Positions 9,563 to 19,917 of a DNA stretch of 64,000 bases are shown here, one piece after another. Source of the stretch: Streptococcus cuniculi (GTDB lineage: Bacteria; Bacillota; Bacilli; Lactobacillales; Streptococcaceae); contig NZ_MSJM01000007.1 of the NCBI RefSeq assembly GCF_001921845.1, positions 62,001 to 126,000 of the forward strand, in the 5' to 3' direction. A model generated the notes under the pieces. It ran no database searches, was not told where the DNA came from, and saw only the letters and a program-made list of their open reading frames with translations. Position 1 is the stretch's first letter; each line of letters starts with the position of its first letter. The translations under genes were made by a program, and so were the position numbers.

Positions 9563-9804
9563 TGAATCACTATCACTTTAGGGGTTATATCATCCATGTT
9601 CATCCAGCGCTGACGGTCTTTATCGGTAACAATGAAACGGAGTTCATCATTTATAATGATAAGGAAGATTATGCTGTGGTTGCAATATTACGTTGGATAC
9701 CAGAACACCAAACCTTACGGGTGATAAACAGGTGGCGCTTATCGTTTGAACATGACAGTCAACAGAATGTCTTCATTCATTATGATCCAGATTATCGGTA
9801 TTGA
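9562..9804 (+). CDS. Small protein related to the preceding ORF (80 aa)
   Basis: It starts with GTG at 9562, overlapping the previous stop by one base, behind GAGGAG. The 80-residue product (MNHYHFRGYIIHVHPALTVF then EFIIYNDKEDYAVVAIL) follows the same plan as the preceding protein and the pair look like diverged duplicates, although identity is low. The overlap implies translational coupling. No function is known; a second immunity protein is a guess from position. Confidence 0.6.
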   Translation: MNHYHFRGYIIHVHPALTVFIGNNETEFIIYNDKEDYAVVAILRWIPEHQTLRVINRWRLSFEHDSQQNVFIHYDPDYRY

Positions 9805-9953
9805 TAGGAGCTAATCACAAGATATGCTAAACGCCAAAGATAGCCTCATCAACTGGCAAGGGAGTGACGGTTGAGTATCTTGTCAAGTGGAGAGCGAGAA
9901 CAAGCGAGACGTTGACATCAGGATTTTTCTTCTGATTCTAGGTAAGCAAATCC

Positions 9954-9982
9954 TTGCATTTTTCGCGAAATAGGTATATAAT
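9954..9982 (+). promoter_or_regulatory. gap promoter
   Basis: TTGCAT (9954-9959), 17 bp, TATAAT (9977-9982). The leader to the gap ATG is about 105 nt. The sequence from 9805 to 9953 shows no other clear feature. Confidence 0.8.
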
Positions 9983-10094
9983 GAAAATGTTGAAAGATGA
10001 CTTGTATATTTGCAAGTTAAGATTTTCACAAAAGGATTAAAAGGATACCCTTTTAAAATAAAAGAACTCGATTTTCATAAGGAGGAAATCATTC

Positions 10095-11105
10095 ATGGTA
10101 GTTAAAGTTGGTATTAACGGTTTCGGTCGTATCGGACGTCTTGCATTCCGTCGTATCCAAAATGTAGAAGGTGTTGAAGTTACTCGTATCAACGACCTTA
10201 CAGATCCAGCAATGCTTGCACACTTGTTGAAATATGACACAACTCAAGGTCGTTTCGACGGTACTGTTGAAGTAAAAGATGGTGGATTCGAAGTAAACGG
10301 TAAATTCGTTAAAGTTTCTGCAGAACGCGAACCAGGAAACATTGACTGGGCAGCTGACGGTGTAGAAATCGTTCTTGAAGCTACAGGATTCTTCACTTCT
10401 AAAGAAAAAGCTGAACAACACATCCACGCAAACGGTGCTAAGAAAGTTGTTATCACTGCACCTGGTGGAAACGATGTGAAAACAATCGTGTTCAACACAA
10501 ACCACGATATTCTTGATGGTACTGAAACAGTTATCTCTGGTGCTTCATGTACTACAAACTGTTTGGCTCCAATGGCAAAAGCTCTTCACGACAACTTCGG
10601 TATCGTTGAAGGTTTGATGACAACTATCCACGGTTACACTGGTGACCAAATGGTTCTTGACGGACCACACCGTGGTGGTGACCTTCGTCGTGCTCGTGCT
10701 GCTGCAGCAAACATCGTTCCTAACTCAACTGGTGCTGCTAAAGCAATCGGTCTTGTAATTCCAGAATTGAACGGTAAATTGGACGGAGCTGCACAACGTG
10801 TTCCTGTTCCAACTGGATCAGTTACTGAATTGGTAGCAGTTCTTGATAAGAACGTTACTGCTGATGAAGTAAATGCTGCAATGAAAGCTGCTTCAAACGA
10901 GTCTTACGGCTACACTGAAGATGCAATCGTTTCTTCAGACATCGTAGGTATCTCATTTGGTTCATTGTTCGACGCAACTCAAACAAAAGTTCTTGACGTT
11001 GACGGCAAACAATTGGTGAAAGTTGTTTCTTGGTATGACAACGAAATGTCTTACACTTCACAACTTGTTCGTACTCTTGAGTACTTTGCAAAAATCGCAA
11101 AATAA
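10095..11105 (+). CDS. gap: Glyceraldehyde-3-phosphate dehydrogenase (Plr/GAPDH)
   Basis: This is the NAD-dependent glycolytic enzyme that makes 1,3-bisphosphoglycerate; in streptococci it is also found on the surface as a plasminogen receptor. The 336-residue product shows the Rossmann start [17 protein letters not shown], the catalytic-Cys motif [12 protein letters not shown], and the C-terminal [27 protein letters not shown] precedes the ATG. Codon use is highly biased, as expected for a very highly expressed gene. It has its own promoter and terminator. Confidence 0.98.
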   Translation: MVVKVGINGFGRIGRLAFRRIQNVEGVEVTRINDLTDPAMLAHLLKYDTTQGRFDGTVEVKDGGFEVNGKFVKVSAEREPGNIDWAADGVEIVLEATGFFTSKEKAEQHIHANGAKKVVITAPGGNDVKTIVFNTNHDILDGTETVISGASCTTNCLAPMAKALHDNFGIVEGLMTTIHGYTGDQMVLDGPHRGGDLRRARAAAANIVPNSTGAAKAIGLVIPELNGKLDGAAQRVPVPTGSVTELVAVLDKNVTADEVNAAMKAASNESYGYTEDAIVSSDIVGISFGSLFDATQTKVLDVDGKQLVKVVSWYDNEMSYTSQLVRTLEYFAKIAK

Positions 11106-11111
11106 TTCATT

Positions 11112-11142
11112 AAAAGGAGAGGTCGTTTGACTTCTCTTTTTT
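11112..11142 (+). terminator. gap terminator
   Basis: GAGAGGTC, a GTTT loop and GACTTCTC (one G-U pair), followed by six T residues. Confidence 0.8.
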
Positions 11143-11252
11143 GGTGTGGAAACGTTCGTGTTCTGTTGAGAATTTTTGTGAAATCTTTCCCATAATTTCC
11201 AAAATATGGTATAATGAGGGAGTATAAAATAAAGAATAGGAGTTTTTGTAAA

Positions 11253-12452
11253 ATGGCAAAACTTACTGTAAAAGACGTTGACTTGAAAGGCAAGAAAGTC
11301 CTTGTTCGTGTTGACTTTAACGTTCCTTTGAAAGATGGCGTGATTACCAATGATAACCGTATTTCAGCTGCCCTTCCTACCATCAAGTACATCCTTGAGC
11401 AAGGTGGACGTGCGGTACTCTTCTCTCACCTTGGTCGTGTCAAAGAAGAAGCTGACAAAGAAGGAAAATCACTTGCACCAGTTGCTGCTAACTTGGCAGA
11501 AAAATTAGGTCAAGATGTTGTCTTCATTCCAGGGGCAACTCGTGGAGCTGAACTTGAAGCAGCAATCAATGCGCTTGAAGACGGACAAGTTCTTTTGGTT
11601 GAAAACACTCGTTTTGAAGATGTGGACGGCAAGAAAGAATCTAAAAACGATGCAGAGCTTGGTCAATACTGGGCATCTCTTGGAGACGGTATCTTTGTCA
11701 ATGATGCCTTTGGTACAGCTCACCGTGCGCACGCTTCAAACGTAGGAATTTCAGCAAATGTTGAAAAAGCTGTTGCTGGTTTCCTTCTTGAAAATGAGAT
11801 TGCTTATATCCAAGAAGCAGTTGAAAATCCAGTTCGTCCATTTGTTGCAATCCTTGGTGGTTCAAAAGTTTCTGATAAGATTGGTGTCATCGAAAACCTT
11901 CTTGAAAAAGCGGATAAAGTCCTTATCGGTGGTGGAATGACTTACACTTTCTACAAAGCACAAGGCATCGAAATCGGAAACTCACTTGTGGAAGAAGACA
12001 AACTCGATGTAGCCAAAGCCCTTCTTGAAAAAGCAAATGGTAAATTGATCTTGCCAGTGGACTCAAAAGAAGCGAATGCTTTTGCAGACTACACAGAAGT
12101 AAAAGATACTGAAGGCGAAGCTGTTGACCCAGGATTCCTTGGTCTTGATATCGGTCCAAAATCAATTGCGAAATTTGACGAAGCTCTTACAGGAGCAAAA
12201 ACAGTTGTTTGGAACGGTCCTATGGGTGTCTTTGAAAACCCTGACTTCCAAGCAGGTACAATCGGTGTGATGGATGCGATTGTGAAACAACCAGAAGTGA
12301 AATCGATCATCGGTGGTGGTGATTCAGCAGCAGCAGCCATCAACCTTGGCCGTGCAGATAAATTCTCATGGATCTCTACAGGTGGTGGAGCATCAATGGA
12401 ACTCCTAGAAGGTAAGGTATTGCCAGGGCTCGCAGCTCTGACTGAAAAATAA
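11253..12452 (+). CDS. pgk: Phosphoglycerate kinase
   Basis: The 399-residue glycolytic kinase transfers phosphate from 1,3-bisphosphoglycerate to ADP. The frame continues upstream, but ATG 11253 ([19 protein letters not shown]) is chosen because TAGGAG precedes it and the family starts here. Signature regions are [42 protein letters not shown] and the C-terminal [13 protein letters not shown] and [20 protein letters not shown] box lies at 11210-11215. It follows gap, the usual glycolytic pairing. Confidence 0.98.
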   Translation: MAKLTVKDVDLKGKKVLVRVDFNVPLKDGVITNDNRISAALPTIKYILEQGGRAVLFSHLGRVKEEADKEGKSLAPVAANLAEKLGQDVVFIPGATRGAELEAAINALEDGQVLLVENTRFEDVDGKKESKNDAELGQYWASLGDGIFVNDAFGTAHRAHASNVGISANVEKAVAGFLLENEIAYIQEAVENPVRPFVAILGGSKVSDKIGVIENLLEKADKVLIGGGMTYTFYKAQGIEIGNSLVEEDKLDVAKALLEKANGKLILPVDSKEANAFADYTEVKDTEGEAVDPGFLGLDIGPKSIAKFDEALTGAKTVVWNGPMGVFENPDFQAGTIGVMDAIVKQPEVKSIIGGGDSAAAAINLGRADKFSWISTGGGASMELLEGKVLPGLAALTEK

Positions 12453-12472
12453 TCTTCTCATGATTGAAGGCT

Positions 12473-12500
12473 AGAAAAGGTGTCGATAGGCACCTTTTCT
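12473..12500 (+). terminator. pgk terminator
   Basis: AGAAAAGGTG and CACCTTTTCT form a 10-bp stem; the T run is part of the stem, so it can work in both directions. Confidence 0.75.
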
Positions 12501-12557
12501 GTGCATCGCGTAGAGTTTCTGTGAGGCTTAGCGAACTAGAAAATCTAGTAAGGTATA

Positions 12558-12597
12558 AAGTATTGCCAGGGCTCGCAGCATTGACTGAAAAATAATC
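12558..12597 (+). pseudogene. Duplicated 3' end of pgk
   Basis: About 40 bp (AAGTATTGCCAGGGCTCGCA and on through the TAA) repeat the last codons and stop of pgk (12414-12455) with two or three differences. It has no start or function of its own. Confidence 0.8.
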
Positions 12598-12652
12598 GAT
12601 TCCTCCGTTCGTTTCTGCTAAACATAAAAAGGAATGAAATCGAAATAATAGC

Positions 12653-12680
12653 AAAAGGGTGGCTTAGTCCGCCCTTTTTT
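12653..12680 (+). terminator. Terminator after the pgk fragment
   Basis: AAAAGGGTGG and CCGCCCTTTTTT pair around CTTAGT, followed by T residues. Confidence 0.8.
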
Positions 12681-12814
12681 GATGATGAGGATAGTGGAAC
12701 CTAGTGGGGCATTAGAATGTTGTGTTATCGAAATCGATTTGAGGGAGGCAGGCTGGAAGATTAGTGGTATAATAGTAGGTAAGTGGATGTTAGATGAGGA
12801 GAGGAAGTTGAAAT

Positions 12815-13330
12815 ATGTTTCAAAAATATCGGTTTAATCTCAAGGATTTTAAGTTAGGCATGCGGACCTTGAAGTCAGGAGTGGCTGTTTTTTTAGTGAT
12901 TTTGCTCTTTGGCTTTTTTAGTCGTCAGGGGGCTCAGATTGCGGCCTTGACAGCTGTGTTTAGCCTGCGGGAGGATTTTGATAAGAGTATTCATTTTGGA
13001 GCATCGCGTATCCTTGGAAATTCAATCGGCGGCTTCTATGCCCTGCTCTTTTTCATCTTAGACCAATTCTTCCATGAGCATCCTTTGGTCACGCTGCTTG
13101 TCGTTCCGATTTGTGTCATGTTAACGATTATGACAAATGTAGCCATGAATAATAAGCCAGGGATTATCGGAGGGGTAGCAGCTCTGCTAATTATCACCTT
13201 ATCCATTCCATCTGGGAATGCCATTCAGTATGTCTTTGTTCGTGTCTTTGAGACATTTGTAGGTGTCTTTGTGGCGATTTTAGTAAATTCCGATATTGAT
13301 AAAATAAAAAAGCGATTACAAAACGAATGA
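12815..13330 (+). CDS. Aromatic acid exporter family (FUSC/DUF939-like) membrane protein
   Basis: The 171-residue integral membrane protein has about four to five hydrophobic segments (AVFLVILLFGFF, GGFYALLFFILDQFF, LLVVPICVMLTIMTNV, IIGGVAALLIITL, FETFVGVFVAILV). The motif AALTAVFSLREDFDKSIHFGASRILGNSIGG is typical of the aromatic acid exporter/DUF939 family. Only the membrane part is present, as in many Gram-positive members; the substrate is unknown. GAGGAAG precedes the ATG. The GlnR operator starts one base after its stop codon. Confidence 0.8.
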   Translation: MFQKYRFNLKDFKLGMRTLKSGVAVFLVILLFGFFSRQGAQIAALTAVFSLREDFDKSIHFGASRILGNSIGGFYALLFFILDQFFHEHPLVTLLVVPICVMLTIMTNVAMNNKPGIIGGVAALLIITLSIPSGNAIQYVFVRVFETFVGVFVAILVNSDIDKIKKRLQNE

Positions 13331-13347
13331 TGTTAGAAAATGTGACA
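13331..13347 (+). promoter_or_regulatory. GlnR operator upstream of glnRA
   Basis: TGTTA-N7-TGACA matches the GlnR/TnrA consensus TGTNA-N7-TNACA exactly. It lies just upstream of the glnR -35 element, as in other Firmicutes, so GlnR with feedback-inhibited glutamine synthetase would repress its own operon when nitrogen is plentiful. Confidence 0.9.
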
Positions 13348-13354
13348 TAAAATA

Positions 13355-13383
13355 TTGACGAATGGGCGAATTTCTCCTATAAT
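13355..13383 (+). promoter_or_regulatory. glnRA promoter
   Basis: TTGACG (13355-13360), 17 bp, TATAAT (13378-13383), 23 bp before the glnR ATG. Confidence 0.88.
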
Positions 13384-13405
13384 GGTAGGCAGAAAGGAGC
13401 TTATC

Positions 13406-13765
13406 ATGAGAGAGAAAGAATTTCGTAGATCCTTAGCGGTTTTTCCGATTGGTAGTGTGATGAAATTGACCGATTTAACCGCTCGTCAGATTCGCTATTA
13501 TGAAGAGCAGGGCTTGCTTCATCCATACCGCAATGAAGGCAATCGTAGACTCTATTCGCTCAATGATATGGACCAATTATTGGAAATCAAGGATTTTCTC
13601 AATGAGGGGCTCAATATCGCGGCGATTAAGAAAGAGTATGCCAATCGTCAGGCCAAGCCTCAGAAAGAGCCGGAAACCTTGACGGATGAAGATGTACGTC
13701 GTATTCTCCGTGATGAACTCCGCAACCAAGGGCGCTTTTCTAACCCTACCAGTATCTTTCGTTAG
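13406..13765 (+). CDS. glnR: MerR-family nitrogen repressor GlnR
   Basis: GlnR represses nitrogen-assimilation genes. The 119-residue product has the MerR winged-helix N-terminus (GSVMKLTDLTARQIRYYEEQGLL, then RNEGNRRLYSLNDMDQLLEI) and a short C-terminal tail (RRILRDELRNQGRFSNPTSIFR) that in homologues contacts glutamine synthetase and limits autoinhibition. The ATG at 13406 behind AAAGGAG is preferred to an upstream TTG. The operator and promoter lie directly upstream and glnA follows after 51 bp. Confidence 0.97.
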   Translation: MREKEFRRSLAVFPIGSVMKLTDLTARQIRYYEEQGLLHPYRNEGNRRLYSLNDMDQLLEIKDFLNEGLNIAAIKKEYANRQAKPQKEPETLTDEDVRRILRDELRNQGRFSNPTSIFR

Positions 13766-13816
13766 CCGTCCAGTATGGATAGGAATCTTAATTTGAGGAA
13801 TTAAAGGAGACCATTT

Positions 13817-15163
13817 ATGTCAATTACAGTAGCGGATATCAAACGGGATATTCAAGAGAAGAACGTGACCTTCATTCGCTTGATGTTTACAGATATCTTA
13901 GGAATTATGAAAAATGTTGAGATTCCAGCCACTGATGAACAAGTAGATAAGGTGCTATCGAATAAGGCCATGTTTGATGGTTCTTCGATTGAAGGATTTG
14001 TCCGCATCAATGAATCGGATATGTATCTGTATCCAGATTTGAACACCTGGACTATTTTCCCTTGGGGGGATGAAAACGGTCGTGTTGCAGGGTTGATTTG
14101 CGACATTTATACGACAGAAGGGGAGCCGTTTTCAGGAGATCCTCGTGGGAACTTGAAAAAAGCACTGCGCCACATGGAAAGAATGGGATTCACGTCCTTT
14201 AACTTGGGGCCAGAGCCAGAATTTTTCCTCTTTAAGATGGATGAAAATGGCAATCCAACGCTTGAAGTCAATGACAAGGGTGGTTATTTTGACCTTGCGC
14301 CAACGGATTTGGCGGATAATACCCGCCGTGAGATTGTCAATGTCTTGACGCAAATGGGCTTTGAAGTGGAGGCTAGCCACCATGAGGTGGCGGTAGGGCA
14401 GCACGAAATCGACTTCAAATACGCTGATGTCTTGAAGGCCTGTGACAATATTCAGATTTTTAAACTAGTGGTCAAGACCATTGCTCGTAAGCACGGTTTA
14501 TATGCGACCTTTATGGCCAAACCAAAATTTGGGATTGCGGGTTCAGGGATGCACTGCAATATGTCGCTCTTTGACGGTCAAGGAAACAATGCCTTTTATG
14601 ATCCAGCAGACCCTCGTGGTATGCAACTGTCAGAAACTGCCTATCACTTCTTGGGTGGTTTGATGAAGCATGCTTATAGCTATACTGCGATTATGAACCC
14701 AACGGTAAATTCATACAAGCGTTTGGTACCAGGCTTTGAAGCGCCTGTGTATATTGCCTGGGCTGGACAAAATCGTTCGCCATTGATTCGCGTCCCTGCA
14801 TCTCGTGGCATGGGAACTCGCTTGGAGTTGCGTTCGGTGGATCCGACTGCCAATCCTTATTTGGCGATGGCGGTGCTATTAGAATCTGGTCTTGACGGTG
14901 TGGAAAATAAAATTGAAGCGCCAGCACCAGTAGAATCCAATATCTATGCTATGACAGAGTCAGAACGCCAGCGGGCAGGTATCGTAGATTTACCATCTAC
15001 GCTTCACAATGCGATTAAGGCCTTGCAAAAAGATGATGTTGTGAAAGCTGCCTTGGGAGACCACATTTTTACCAACTTTGTCGAGGCTAAGAAAATCGAG
15101 TGGGCAAGCTATGCGACTTACGTTTCGCAGTGGGAGATTGAACACTACCTAGACTTGTATTAA
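13817..15163 (+). CDS. glnA: Glutamine synthetase type I
   Basis: The enzyme makes glutamine from glutamate, ammonia and ATP. The 448-residue product is of the GSI-alpha class without the adenylylation tyrosine context. Visible motifs are [32 protein letters not shown], the ATP site [41 protein letters not shown] and [25 protein letters not shown] precedes the ATG. It is the second gene of the GlnR-controlled operon. Confidence 0.98.
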   Translation: MSITVADIKRDIQEKNVTFIRLMFTDILGIMKNVEIPATDEQVDKVLSNKAMFDGSSIEGFVRINESDMYLYPDLNTWTIFPWGDENGRVAGLICDIYTTEGEPFSGDPRGNLKKALRHMERMGFTSFNLGPEPEFFLFKMDENGNPTLEVNDKGGYFDLAPTDLADNTRREIVNVLTQMGFEVEASHHEVAVGQHEIDFKYADVLKACDNIQIFKLVVKTIARKHGLYATFMAKPKFGIAGSGMHCNMSLFDGQGNNAFYDPADPRGMQLSETAYHFLGGLMKHAYSYTAIMNPTVNSYKRLVPGFEAPVYIAWAGQNRSPLIRVPASRGMGTRLELRSVDPTANPYLAMAVLLESGLDGVENKIEAPAPVESNIYAMTESERQRAGIVDLPSTLHNAIKALQKDDVVKAALGDHIFTNFVEAKKIEWASYATYVSQWEIEHYLDLY

Positions 15164-15269
15164 TACTCTATAAAGATTTAACGAGGCAACGAAATCGCAG
15201 ATAGAACTAGAGTTCATCACCGTGAGTTCACAAGGTTAGCGTTTGATTTTTGACAAATACAATCAAGGG

Positions 15270-15296
15270 AAGGATGCCAAAAGGTATCCTTTTTGA
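15270..15296 (+). terminator. glnRA terminator
   Basis: AAGGATGCC and GGTATCCTT pair around AAAA and are followed by TTTTG. The stretch 15164-15269 also contains a degenerate piece resembling MITE family A (GCAGATAGAACTAGAGTTCATCA at about 15199). Confidence 0.8.
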
Positions 15297-15338
15297 GTAC
15301 ACTAAAAACGTATGGATTGTTCCATACGTTTGCGTATC

Positions 15339-17015
15339 TTATTTATCAGGTGTGAGAATCATCGGAATGATAATCGGTTCACGCTCTGTCTTTTCATATA
15401 GGAATGGTCGGAGCGCATTGACGATGGCTCCGTTGACCGACTGGATATTGGCATCTTTGTTTTTGAGCGCAATGCGGATTGCGTTGAACAAGATACGTTG
15501 GCTTTCACGAATGAGGTCGCCTGATTCCCGCATATAGATGAAGCCTCGACTGAGGATATCTGGTCCTGCAAGGATCATCTGTGATTGGAAATCAACGGTT
15601 GCAACCGCAAGGACGACACCGTCTTCGGATAGGTCTCTACGGTCTTTGAGGACAGCAGCTCCAATTTCTCCGATACGGTTTCCGTCAACATAAATATCTT
15701 GAGCATTGAAATGACCTGCCAGACGGGCGCTATCTTTTGTGAGGGCAAGGACGTCTCCATTTTCCATGATGAAAATGTTATCTTTAGGAATACCGGTATC
15801 CATAGCGAGTTGGGCGTGGATTTTTTGCATGCGGTATTCACCGTGGACAGGCATGAAGAATTTTGGCTTAATCAGGCGGAGCATGAGTTTTTGCTCCTGT
15901 TGACCACCGTGTCCAGAAGTATGGATATTGTTAATCTTACCGTGGATAACCTCTACACCAGCTTCGATTAAGATGTTAATGAGCTTGTTAACGCCAGTTG
16001 TGTTTCCTGGGATAGGGCTAGATGAGAAGATAACCGTGTCGCCAGGTTGTAATTGAACTTGGCGGTGGGTGCCGTGTGCGATGCGAGAAAGGGCCGCCAT
16101 TGGCTCTCCTTGACTTCCCGTACAGAGAATCATAATCTCGCTAGCAGGATATTCTTTAATTTCATTTGGCTCGATAAAGGTATTTTTCGGAACCTTGATA
16201 TAGCCTAGTTCAATCCCATTTGCGATGGCTTTTTCCATGGAACGACCGAATACGGCAATCTTACGACCTGTCTTGACAGCAGCATCAGCAGCTTGTTGCA
16301 GACGGAAGATGTTTGAGGCGAAAGACGCGAAAATAATCCGTCCATGAATGCCTTCAATCAATTTCATAATGGATTGGCCGACCACTTTTTCTGAATTGGT
16401 AAAGGTTGGTACTTCGGCATTGGTCGAGTCAGACAGTAAGCAGAGGACTCCTTCTTCTCCAAGAGCAGCCATGCGGTGCAAATCGGCAGGCTCCCCTACA
16501 GGTGTAAAGTCAAACTTGAAGTCTCCGGTACAGACAATTTTCCCTTGAGGGGTATCGATGACGATGCCAAGCGGTTCTGGAATCGAGTGGGTTGTACGGA
16601 AGAAGCTGACTTTGAGCTGTTTAAAGGTCAACTCGGTGTTGTGGTTGATTTCGTGGAGGGTGGCATCACGCAAGAGGCCATGTTCTTCCAGTTTCCCACG
16701 AATAAGGGCAAGGGCAAGTGGTCCAGCATAAATTGGGATATTGGCTTGCTTGAGGAGGAATGGAATACCTCCGATGTGGTCTTCGTGACCGTGGGTGATG
16801 ACCAGACCTTTGACGCGGTCAATGTTATCGACGATGTAAGAGTAGTCGGGAATCACGTAATCGATACCGAGCAAATCGTCTTCTGGGAATTTAATCCCTG
16901 CATCAACGATGATAATCTCGTCTTGGTACTCGATTCCGTAGGTATTTTTACCGATTTCTCCCAAACCACCAATGGCGAATACGCCAACTTCTTGAGATTT
17001 TAGATGAACTGACAT
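15339..17015 (-). CDS. rnjA: Ribonuclease J1
   Basis: RNase J1 is a metallo-beta-lactamase-fold 5' exo- and endonuclease in mRNA decay. The 558-residue product contains the zinc motif [15 protein letters not shown], the strand [15 protein letters not shown], the beta-CASP region ([29 protein letters not shown]), [11 protein letters not shown], the late His motif [10 protein letters not shown] and [11 protein letters not shown]. Start ATG at 17015 follows the stop of rpoY by three bases, so the two form an operon, as in other Firmicutes. Confidence 0.96.
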   Translation of the reverse strand: MSVHLKSQEVGVFAIGGLGEIGKNTYGIEYQDEIIIVDAGIKFPEDDLLGIDYVIPDYSYIVDNIDRVKGLVITHGHEDHIGGIPFLLKQANIPIYAGPLALALIRGKLEEHGLLRDATLHEINHNTELTFKQLKVSFFRTTHSIPEPLGIVIDTPQGKIVCTGDFKFDFTPVGEPADLHRMAALGEEGVLCLLSDSTNAEVPTFTNSEKVVGQSIMKLIEGIHGRIIFASFASNIFRLQQAADAAVKTGRKIAVFGRSMEKAIANGIELGYIKVPKNTFIEPNEIKEYPASEIMILCTGSQGEPMAALSRIAHGTHRQVQLQPGDTVIFSSSPIPGNTTGVNKLINILIEAGVEVIHGKINNIHTSGHGGQQEQKLMLRLIKPKFFMPVHGEYRMQKIHAQLAMDTGIPKDNIFIMENGDVLALTKDSARLAGHFNAQDIYVDGNRIGEIGAAVLKDRRDLSEDGVVLAVATVDFQSQMILAGPDILSRGFIYMRESGDLIRESQRILFNAIRIALKNKDANIQSVNGAIVNALRPFLYEKTEREPIIIPMILTPDK

Positions 17016-17018
17016 GGA

Positions 17019-17249
17019 TTAAAACTCCGTAATACTAAAATCGGCGTGAGTTTTTTCATACTCAAGGTGGTTTTCAGACAATAATTCGATAAATTCGATG
17101 TTGTAAGCAGTATGCTCTTCCACCAATTGGCGGGCGATGATACGGCCTTCTAATTCTGTTTGTGCGTCGATATCAAGATAGAGGGCGCGTGTTTGCTCGC
17201 GGCGTGGGGTAGAATCTTTTGCTTCTTGGTAAAATACTTTATAAATCAT
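17019..17249 (-). CDS. rpoY: RNA polymerase epsilon subunit (DUF1447)
   Basis: The 76-residue product begins [21 protein letters not shown] and contains [28 protein letters not shown], typical of the small epsilon subunit of Firmicute RNA polymerase. It sits in tandem with rnjA, the conserved arrangement. A candidate -10 on the minus strand (RC of ATTATA at 17460-17465) implies a leader of about 200 nt across 17250-17460, in which I see short inverted repeats but no recognised riboswitch. Confidence 0.93.
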   Translation of the reverse strand: MIYKVFYQEAKDSTPRREQTRALYLDIDAQTELEGRIIARQLVEEHTAYNIEFIELLSENHLEYEKTHADFSITEF

Positions 17250-17557
17250 ATCGTTCCTTTCATTGATGACAAGTCTATGGCAAATGGTTCGGACTATAAA
17301 AAAGTAAGAGTGTAAGCGAACTGCTCAAACTCCGAGTTTTTTTGTAAGGTGTAGGCTGTTTTTAATGCCGTCCGAACAGACTAGGCTACCACGAAGATAG
17401 TCTTGTCAATTTGTATGTAATTTTCTAGAGTTGTCATTTTTAGTTGTGATTTTTCTACTATTATATCATAAAAGAGGCTTTTGGTAAAAGGAATTGGCAG
17501 GAAAATGAAAAATCAAGGGTCTTTCAAAACGTTTTCAAGAAGAGAGATTGTCCAGAA

Positions 17558-17586
17558 TTGAAAAAAAGGGCAAGATAGCTTACAAT
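17558..17586 (+). promoter_or_regulatory. Promoter of tsaB-rimI-tsaD
   Basis: TTGAAA (17558-17563), 17 bp, TACAAT (17581-17586), 34 bp before the tsaB ATG and divergent to rpoY. Confidence 0.75.
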
Positions 17587-17620
17587 AGAAGGGACGAAAA
17601 TCATGTAAAGAGAGTAAAGA

Positions 17621-18307
17621 ATGAAAGTATTAGCGCTTGATACGTCCAATCAAGCCTTGGCGGTGGCCTTGGTGGAAGATGGACGTTTGCAGACAGAAAT
17701 GACCCTTGCAGTCAAGAAAAATCATAGTATCAGTTTGATGCCGACAATCGACTTTTTGATGCAGTCCGTAGGTTGGCAGCCATCTGATGTGGAGCGCATT
17801 GTAGTAGCGCAGGGACCAGGGTCTTACACGGGATTGCGGATTGGGGTTGCGACAGCTAAAACCTTGGCCTATACCTTGGGGATTGACTTGGTGGGGATTT
17901 CGAGCTTGCAGGCCTTGGTGCCAAAAGGTGTGGGTGGTCTAGTCGTGCCAGTCATTGATGCGCGCAGAAATCATGTCTACGCTGGTTTTTATAAAGATGA
18001 TCAGTCGGTCAAAACCGATACCTATCTTTCTTTTGAAGACTTGCTAGAAGAGGTCAAAGGCTATGAACATGTGACTTTTGTAGGCGAAGTAGAGGCTTTT
18101 ATTGAACAGATAAAAGAAGTCTTGCCGCAAGCTCACTATCAAGCGACCTTGCCGTCTGCCTATCAACTCGCCTTGGACGGAGCAGCTGCTCCAACAAGCG
18201 AGGTCATGTCTTTTGAACCGCGCTATCTCAAGCGGGTCGAAGCAGAGGAAAATTGGCTCAAAGAGCACGAGGAACAAAATAAAGAAAGCTATATCCAGCG
18301 CGTATGA
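17621..18307 (+). CDS. tsaB: tRNA t6A biosynthesis protein TsaB
   Basis: TsaB is the ASKHA-fold partner of TsaD in making N6-threonylcarbamoyladenosine on tRNA. The 228-residue product starts MKVLALDTSNQALAVALVED and carries the family block GPGSYTGLRIGVATAKTLAYTLGIDLVGISSLQAL and PVIDARRNHVYAGFY. The stop overlaps the rimI start (ATGA), indicating coupled translation. Confidence 0.95.
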   Translation: MKVLALDTSNQALAVALVEDGRLQTEMTLAVKKNHSISLMPTIDFLMQSVGWQPSDVERIVVAQGPGSYTGLRIGVATAKTLAYTLGIDLVGISSLQALVPKGVGGLVVPVIDARRNHVYAGFYKDDQSVKTDTYLSFEDLLEEVKGYEHVTFVGEVEAFIEQIKEVLPQAHYQATLPSAYQLALDGAAAPTSEVMSFEPRYLKRVEAEENWLKEHEEQNKESYIQRV

Positions 18308-18744
18308 TAGAAGTTGAAGAATATCGGGGTCAGGAAGAACTAGCACCAGCCCTCTATGAAATCTTGGCAGATGTCTATACCACCTCTCCTTGGACGGTCG
18401 AGCAGATGGAAAGAGACTTGGTGCAGCCAGAGACGGTCTATTATTTGGCAAAACAGGACGGTGACATTCTTGGCTTTCTAGCTGTCCAGCAGTTGGCAGA
18501 TGAGTTGGAAATCTTGCAGATTGCCGTGAAAAAAGACGCTCAAGGTCAGGGAATTGCGGGGCGCTTGCTAGGTTGTATTGAGTCTTTTGCGGGTGCGGTA
18601 TTTTTAGAGGTCAGGGCTTCCAATCAGCGTGCGAAAGGCTTATATGAGCGCTATGGATTTGAAGAAATTGGCAGACGCAAGGGCTATTACCATGGTCCGG
18701 TAGAAGATGCCATTGTGATGAAAAGAGAGAAAGATGAACGATAG
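18304..18744 (+). CDS. rimI: Ribosomal-protein-alanine N-acetyltransferase
   Basis: A 146-residue GNAT enzyme that acetylates the N-terminus of S18 in characterised homologues. The acetyl-CoA motif is [19 protein letters not shown], followed by [29 protein letters not shown]. Its position between tsaB and tsaD, overlapping both, is the standard Firmicute arrangement. Confidence 0.93.
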   Translation: MIEVEEYRGQEELAPALYEILADVYTTSPWTVEQMERDLVQPETVYYLAKQDGDILGFLAVQQLADELEILQIAVKKDAQGQGIAGRLLGCIESFAGAVFLEVRASNQRAKGLYERYGFEEIGRRKGYYHGPVEDAIVMKREKDER

Positions 18745-19747
18745 ATATATCCTTGCGATTGAGACCTCTTGTGATGAGACCTCGGTTGCGGTATTAAAAA
18801 ATGATGCGGACTTGTTGTCCAATGTGATTGCGAGTCAAATAGAGAGCCACAAGCGTTTCGGCGGAGTGGTTCCTGAAGTAGCCAGCCGTCACCATGTCGA
18901 AGTGATAACGGTCTGCATTGAAGAAGCCTTGCAGGAGGCTGGGATAAAGGCTAGGGATTTGACGGCGGTTGCGGTGACTTATGGACCAGGCTTGGTCGGA
19001 GCGCTTCTAGTCGGCTTATCCGCGGCAAAAGCCTTTGCGTGGGCAAATGATTTGCCGTTGATTCCTGTCAACCACATGGCAGGGCATTTGATGGCGGCGC
19101 GCAGTATCAAGGAATTAGAATACCCCTTGCTAGCCTTACTAGTCTCTGGTGGTCACACAGAGCTGGTCTATGTGCCAGCGCCTGGCGAGTATAAAATTGT
19201 CGGAGAAACACGAGATGATGCGGTGGGAGAGGCCTATGATAAGGTCGGTCGTGTCATGGGGCTGCCTTATCCAGCTGGTCGTGTCATTGATGAATTGGCG
19301 CACAAGGGAGAAGATATCTATGATTTTCCGCGTGCCATGATGAAAGAGGATAATCTGGAGTTTTCTTTCTCAGGTTTAAAATCAGCCTTTATCAATCTCT
19401 ATCACAATGCCGAGCAGCGAGGAGAACATCTGTCCAATGAGGATCTGTCCGCTTCTTTTCAGGCCTGTGTCTTGGATATTTTACTCGCCAAAACCAAAAA
19501 GGCCCTTGAAAAATATCCTGTTAAGACCTTGGTGGTCGCAGGCGGTGTGGCTGCCAATCAAGGCTTGCGTGAGCGCTTGGCGCAAGAAATCAGTGATGTG
19601 GAGGTTCTGATTCCGCCTTTACGCCTCTGTGGCGATAATGCGGGCATGATTGCCCTAGCGGCTGTGAGTGAGTGGAACAAGGAGAATTTGGCCTCCCTAG
19701 ACTTAAACGCCAAACCGAGTCTGGCATTTGAAATGCTGGAGGATTGA
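18734..19747 (+). CDS. tsaD: tRNA N6-adenosine threonylcarbamoyltransferase TsaD
   Basis: TsaD transfers the threonylcarbamoyl group to A37 of ANN-decoding tRNAs. The 337-residue product opens [19 protein letters not shown] and has the metal-binding [11 protein letters not shown], the [13 protein letters not shown] and [22 protein letters not shown] motifs, and [16 protein letters not shown]. Length and overlap with rimI are normal. Confidence 0.97.
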   Translation: MNDRYILAIETSCDETSVAVLKNDADLLSNVIASQIESHKRFGGVVPEVASRHHVEVITVCIEEALQEAGIKARDLTAVAVTYGPGLVGALLVGLSAAKAFAWANDLPLIPVNHMAGHLMAARSIKELEYPLLALLVSGGHTELVYVPAPGEYKIVGETRDDAVGEAYDKVGRVMGLPYPAGRVIDELAHKGEDIYDFPRAMMKEDNLEFSFSGLKSAFINLYHNAEQRGEHLSNEDLSASFQACVLDILLAKTKKALEKYPVKTLVVAGGVAANQGLRERLAQEISDVEVLIPPLRLCGDNAGMIALAAVSEWNKENLASLDLNAKPSLAFEMLED

Positions 19748-19770
19748 TTGGAGAGACTATAGAGCCGACA

Positions 19771-19889
19771 GGCTCTCAGAACGTAGACAAACCCAAATTT
19801 CTATTCAAATAGGTTAAAAAGCTCTGCTAACTCAACATTCGATTTTTCGATTTTCGCGAGCGGAGCGAGCCTCATCAGATACTTTTTTT
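19771..19889. repeat. Intergenic repeat, family C (copy 1)
   Basis: About 119 bp running from GGCTCTCAGAACGTAGAC to CATCAGATACTTTTTTT. Its reverse complement recurs at 41251-41366. It includes a G+C-rich palindrome (GCGAGCGGAGCGAGC region). Together with the terminator and the azlC promoter it fills the gap between tsaD and azlC. Confidence 0.75.
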
Positions 19890-19894
19890 CAATC

Positions 19895-19917
19895 GGAGAG
19901 CCGACAGGCTCTTTTCT
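19895..19917 (+). terminator. Terminator after the tsaD operon
   Basis: GGAGAGCC, a GACA loop and GGCTCTTTTC. The stem sequence AGAGCCGACAGGCTCT also occurs at 19761-19776, directly after tsaD, so the hairpin is duplicated on both sides of repeat C. Confidence 0.8.

Noticed and set aside
15250-15537. 95-aa plus-strand ORF over the rnjA end
   Set aside because: It overlaps rnjA in antisense and the glnA terminator; no ribosome site.
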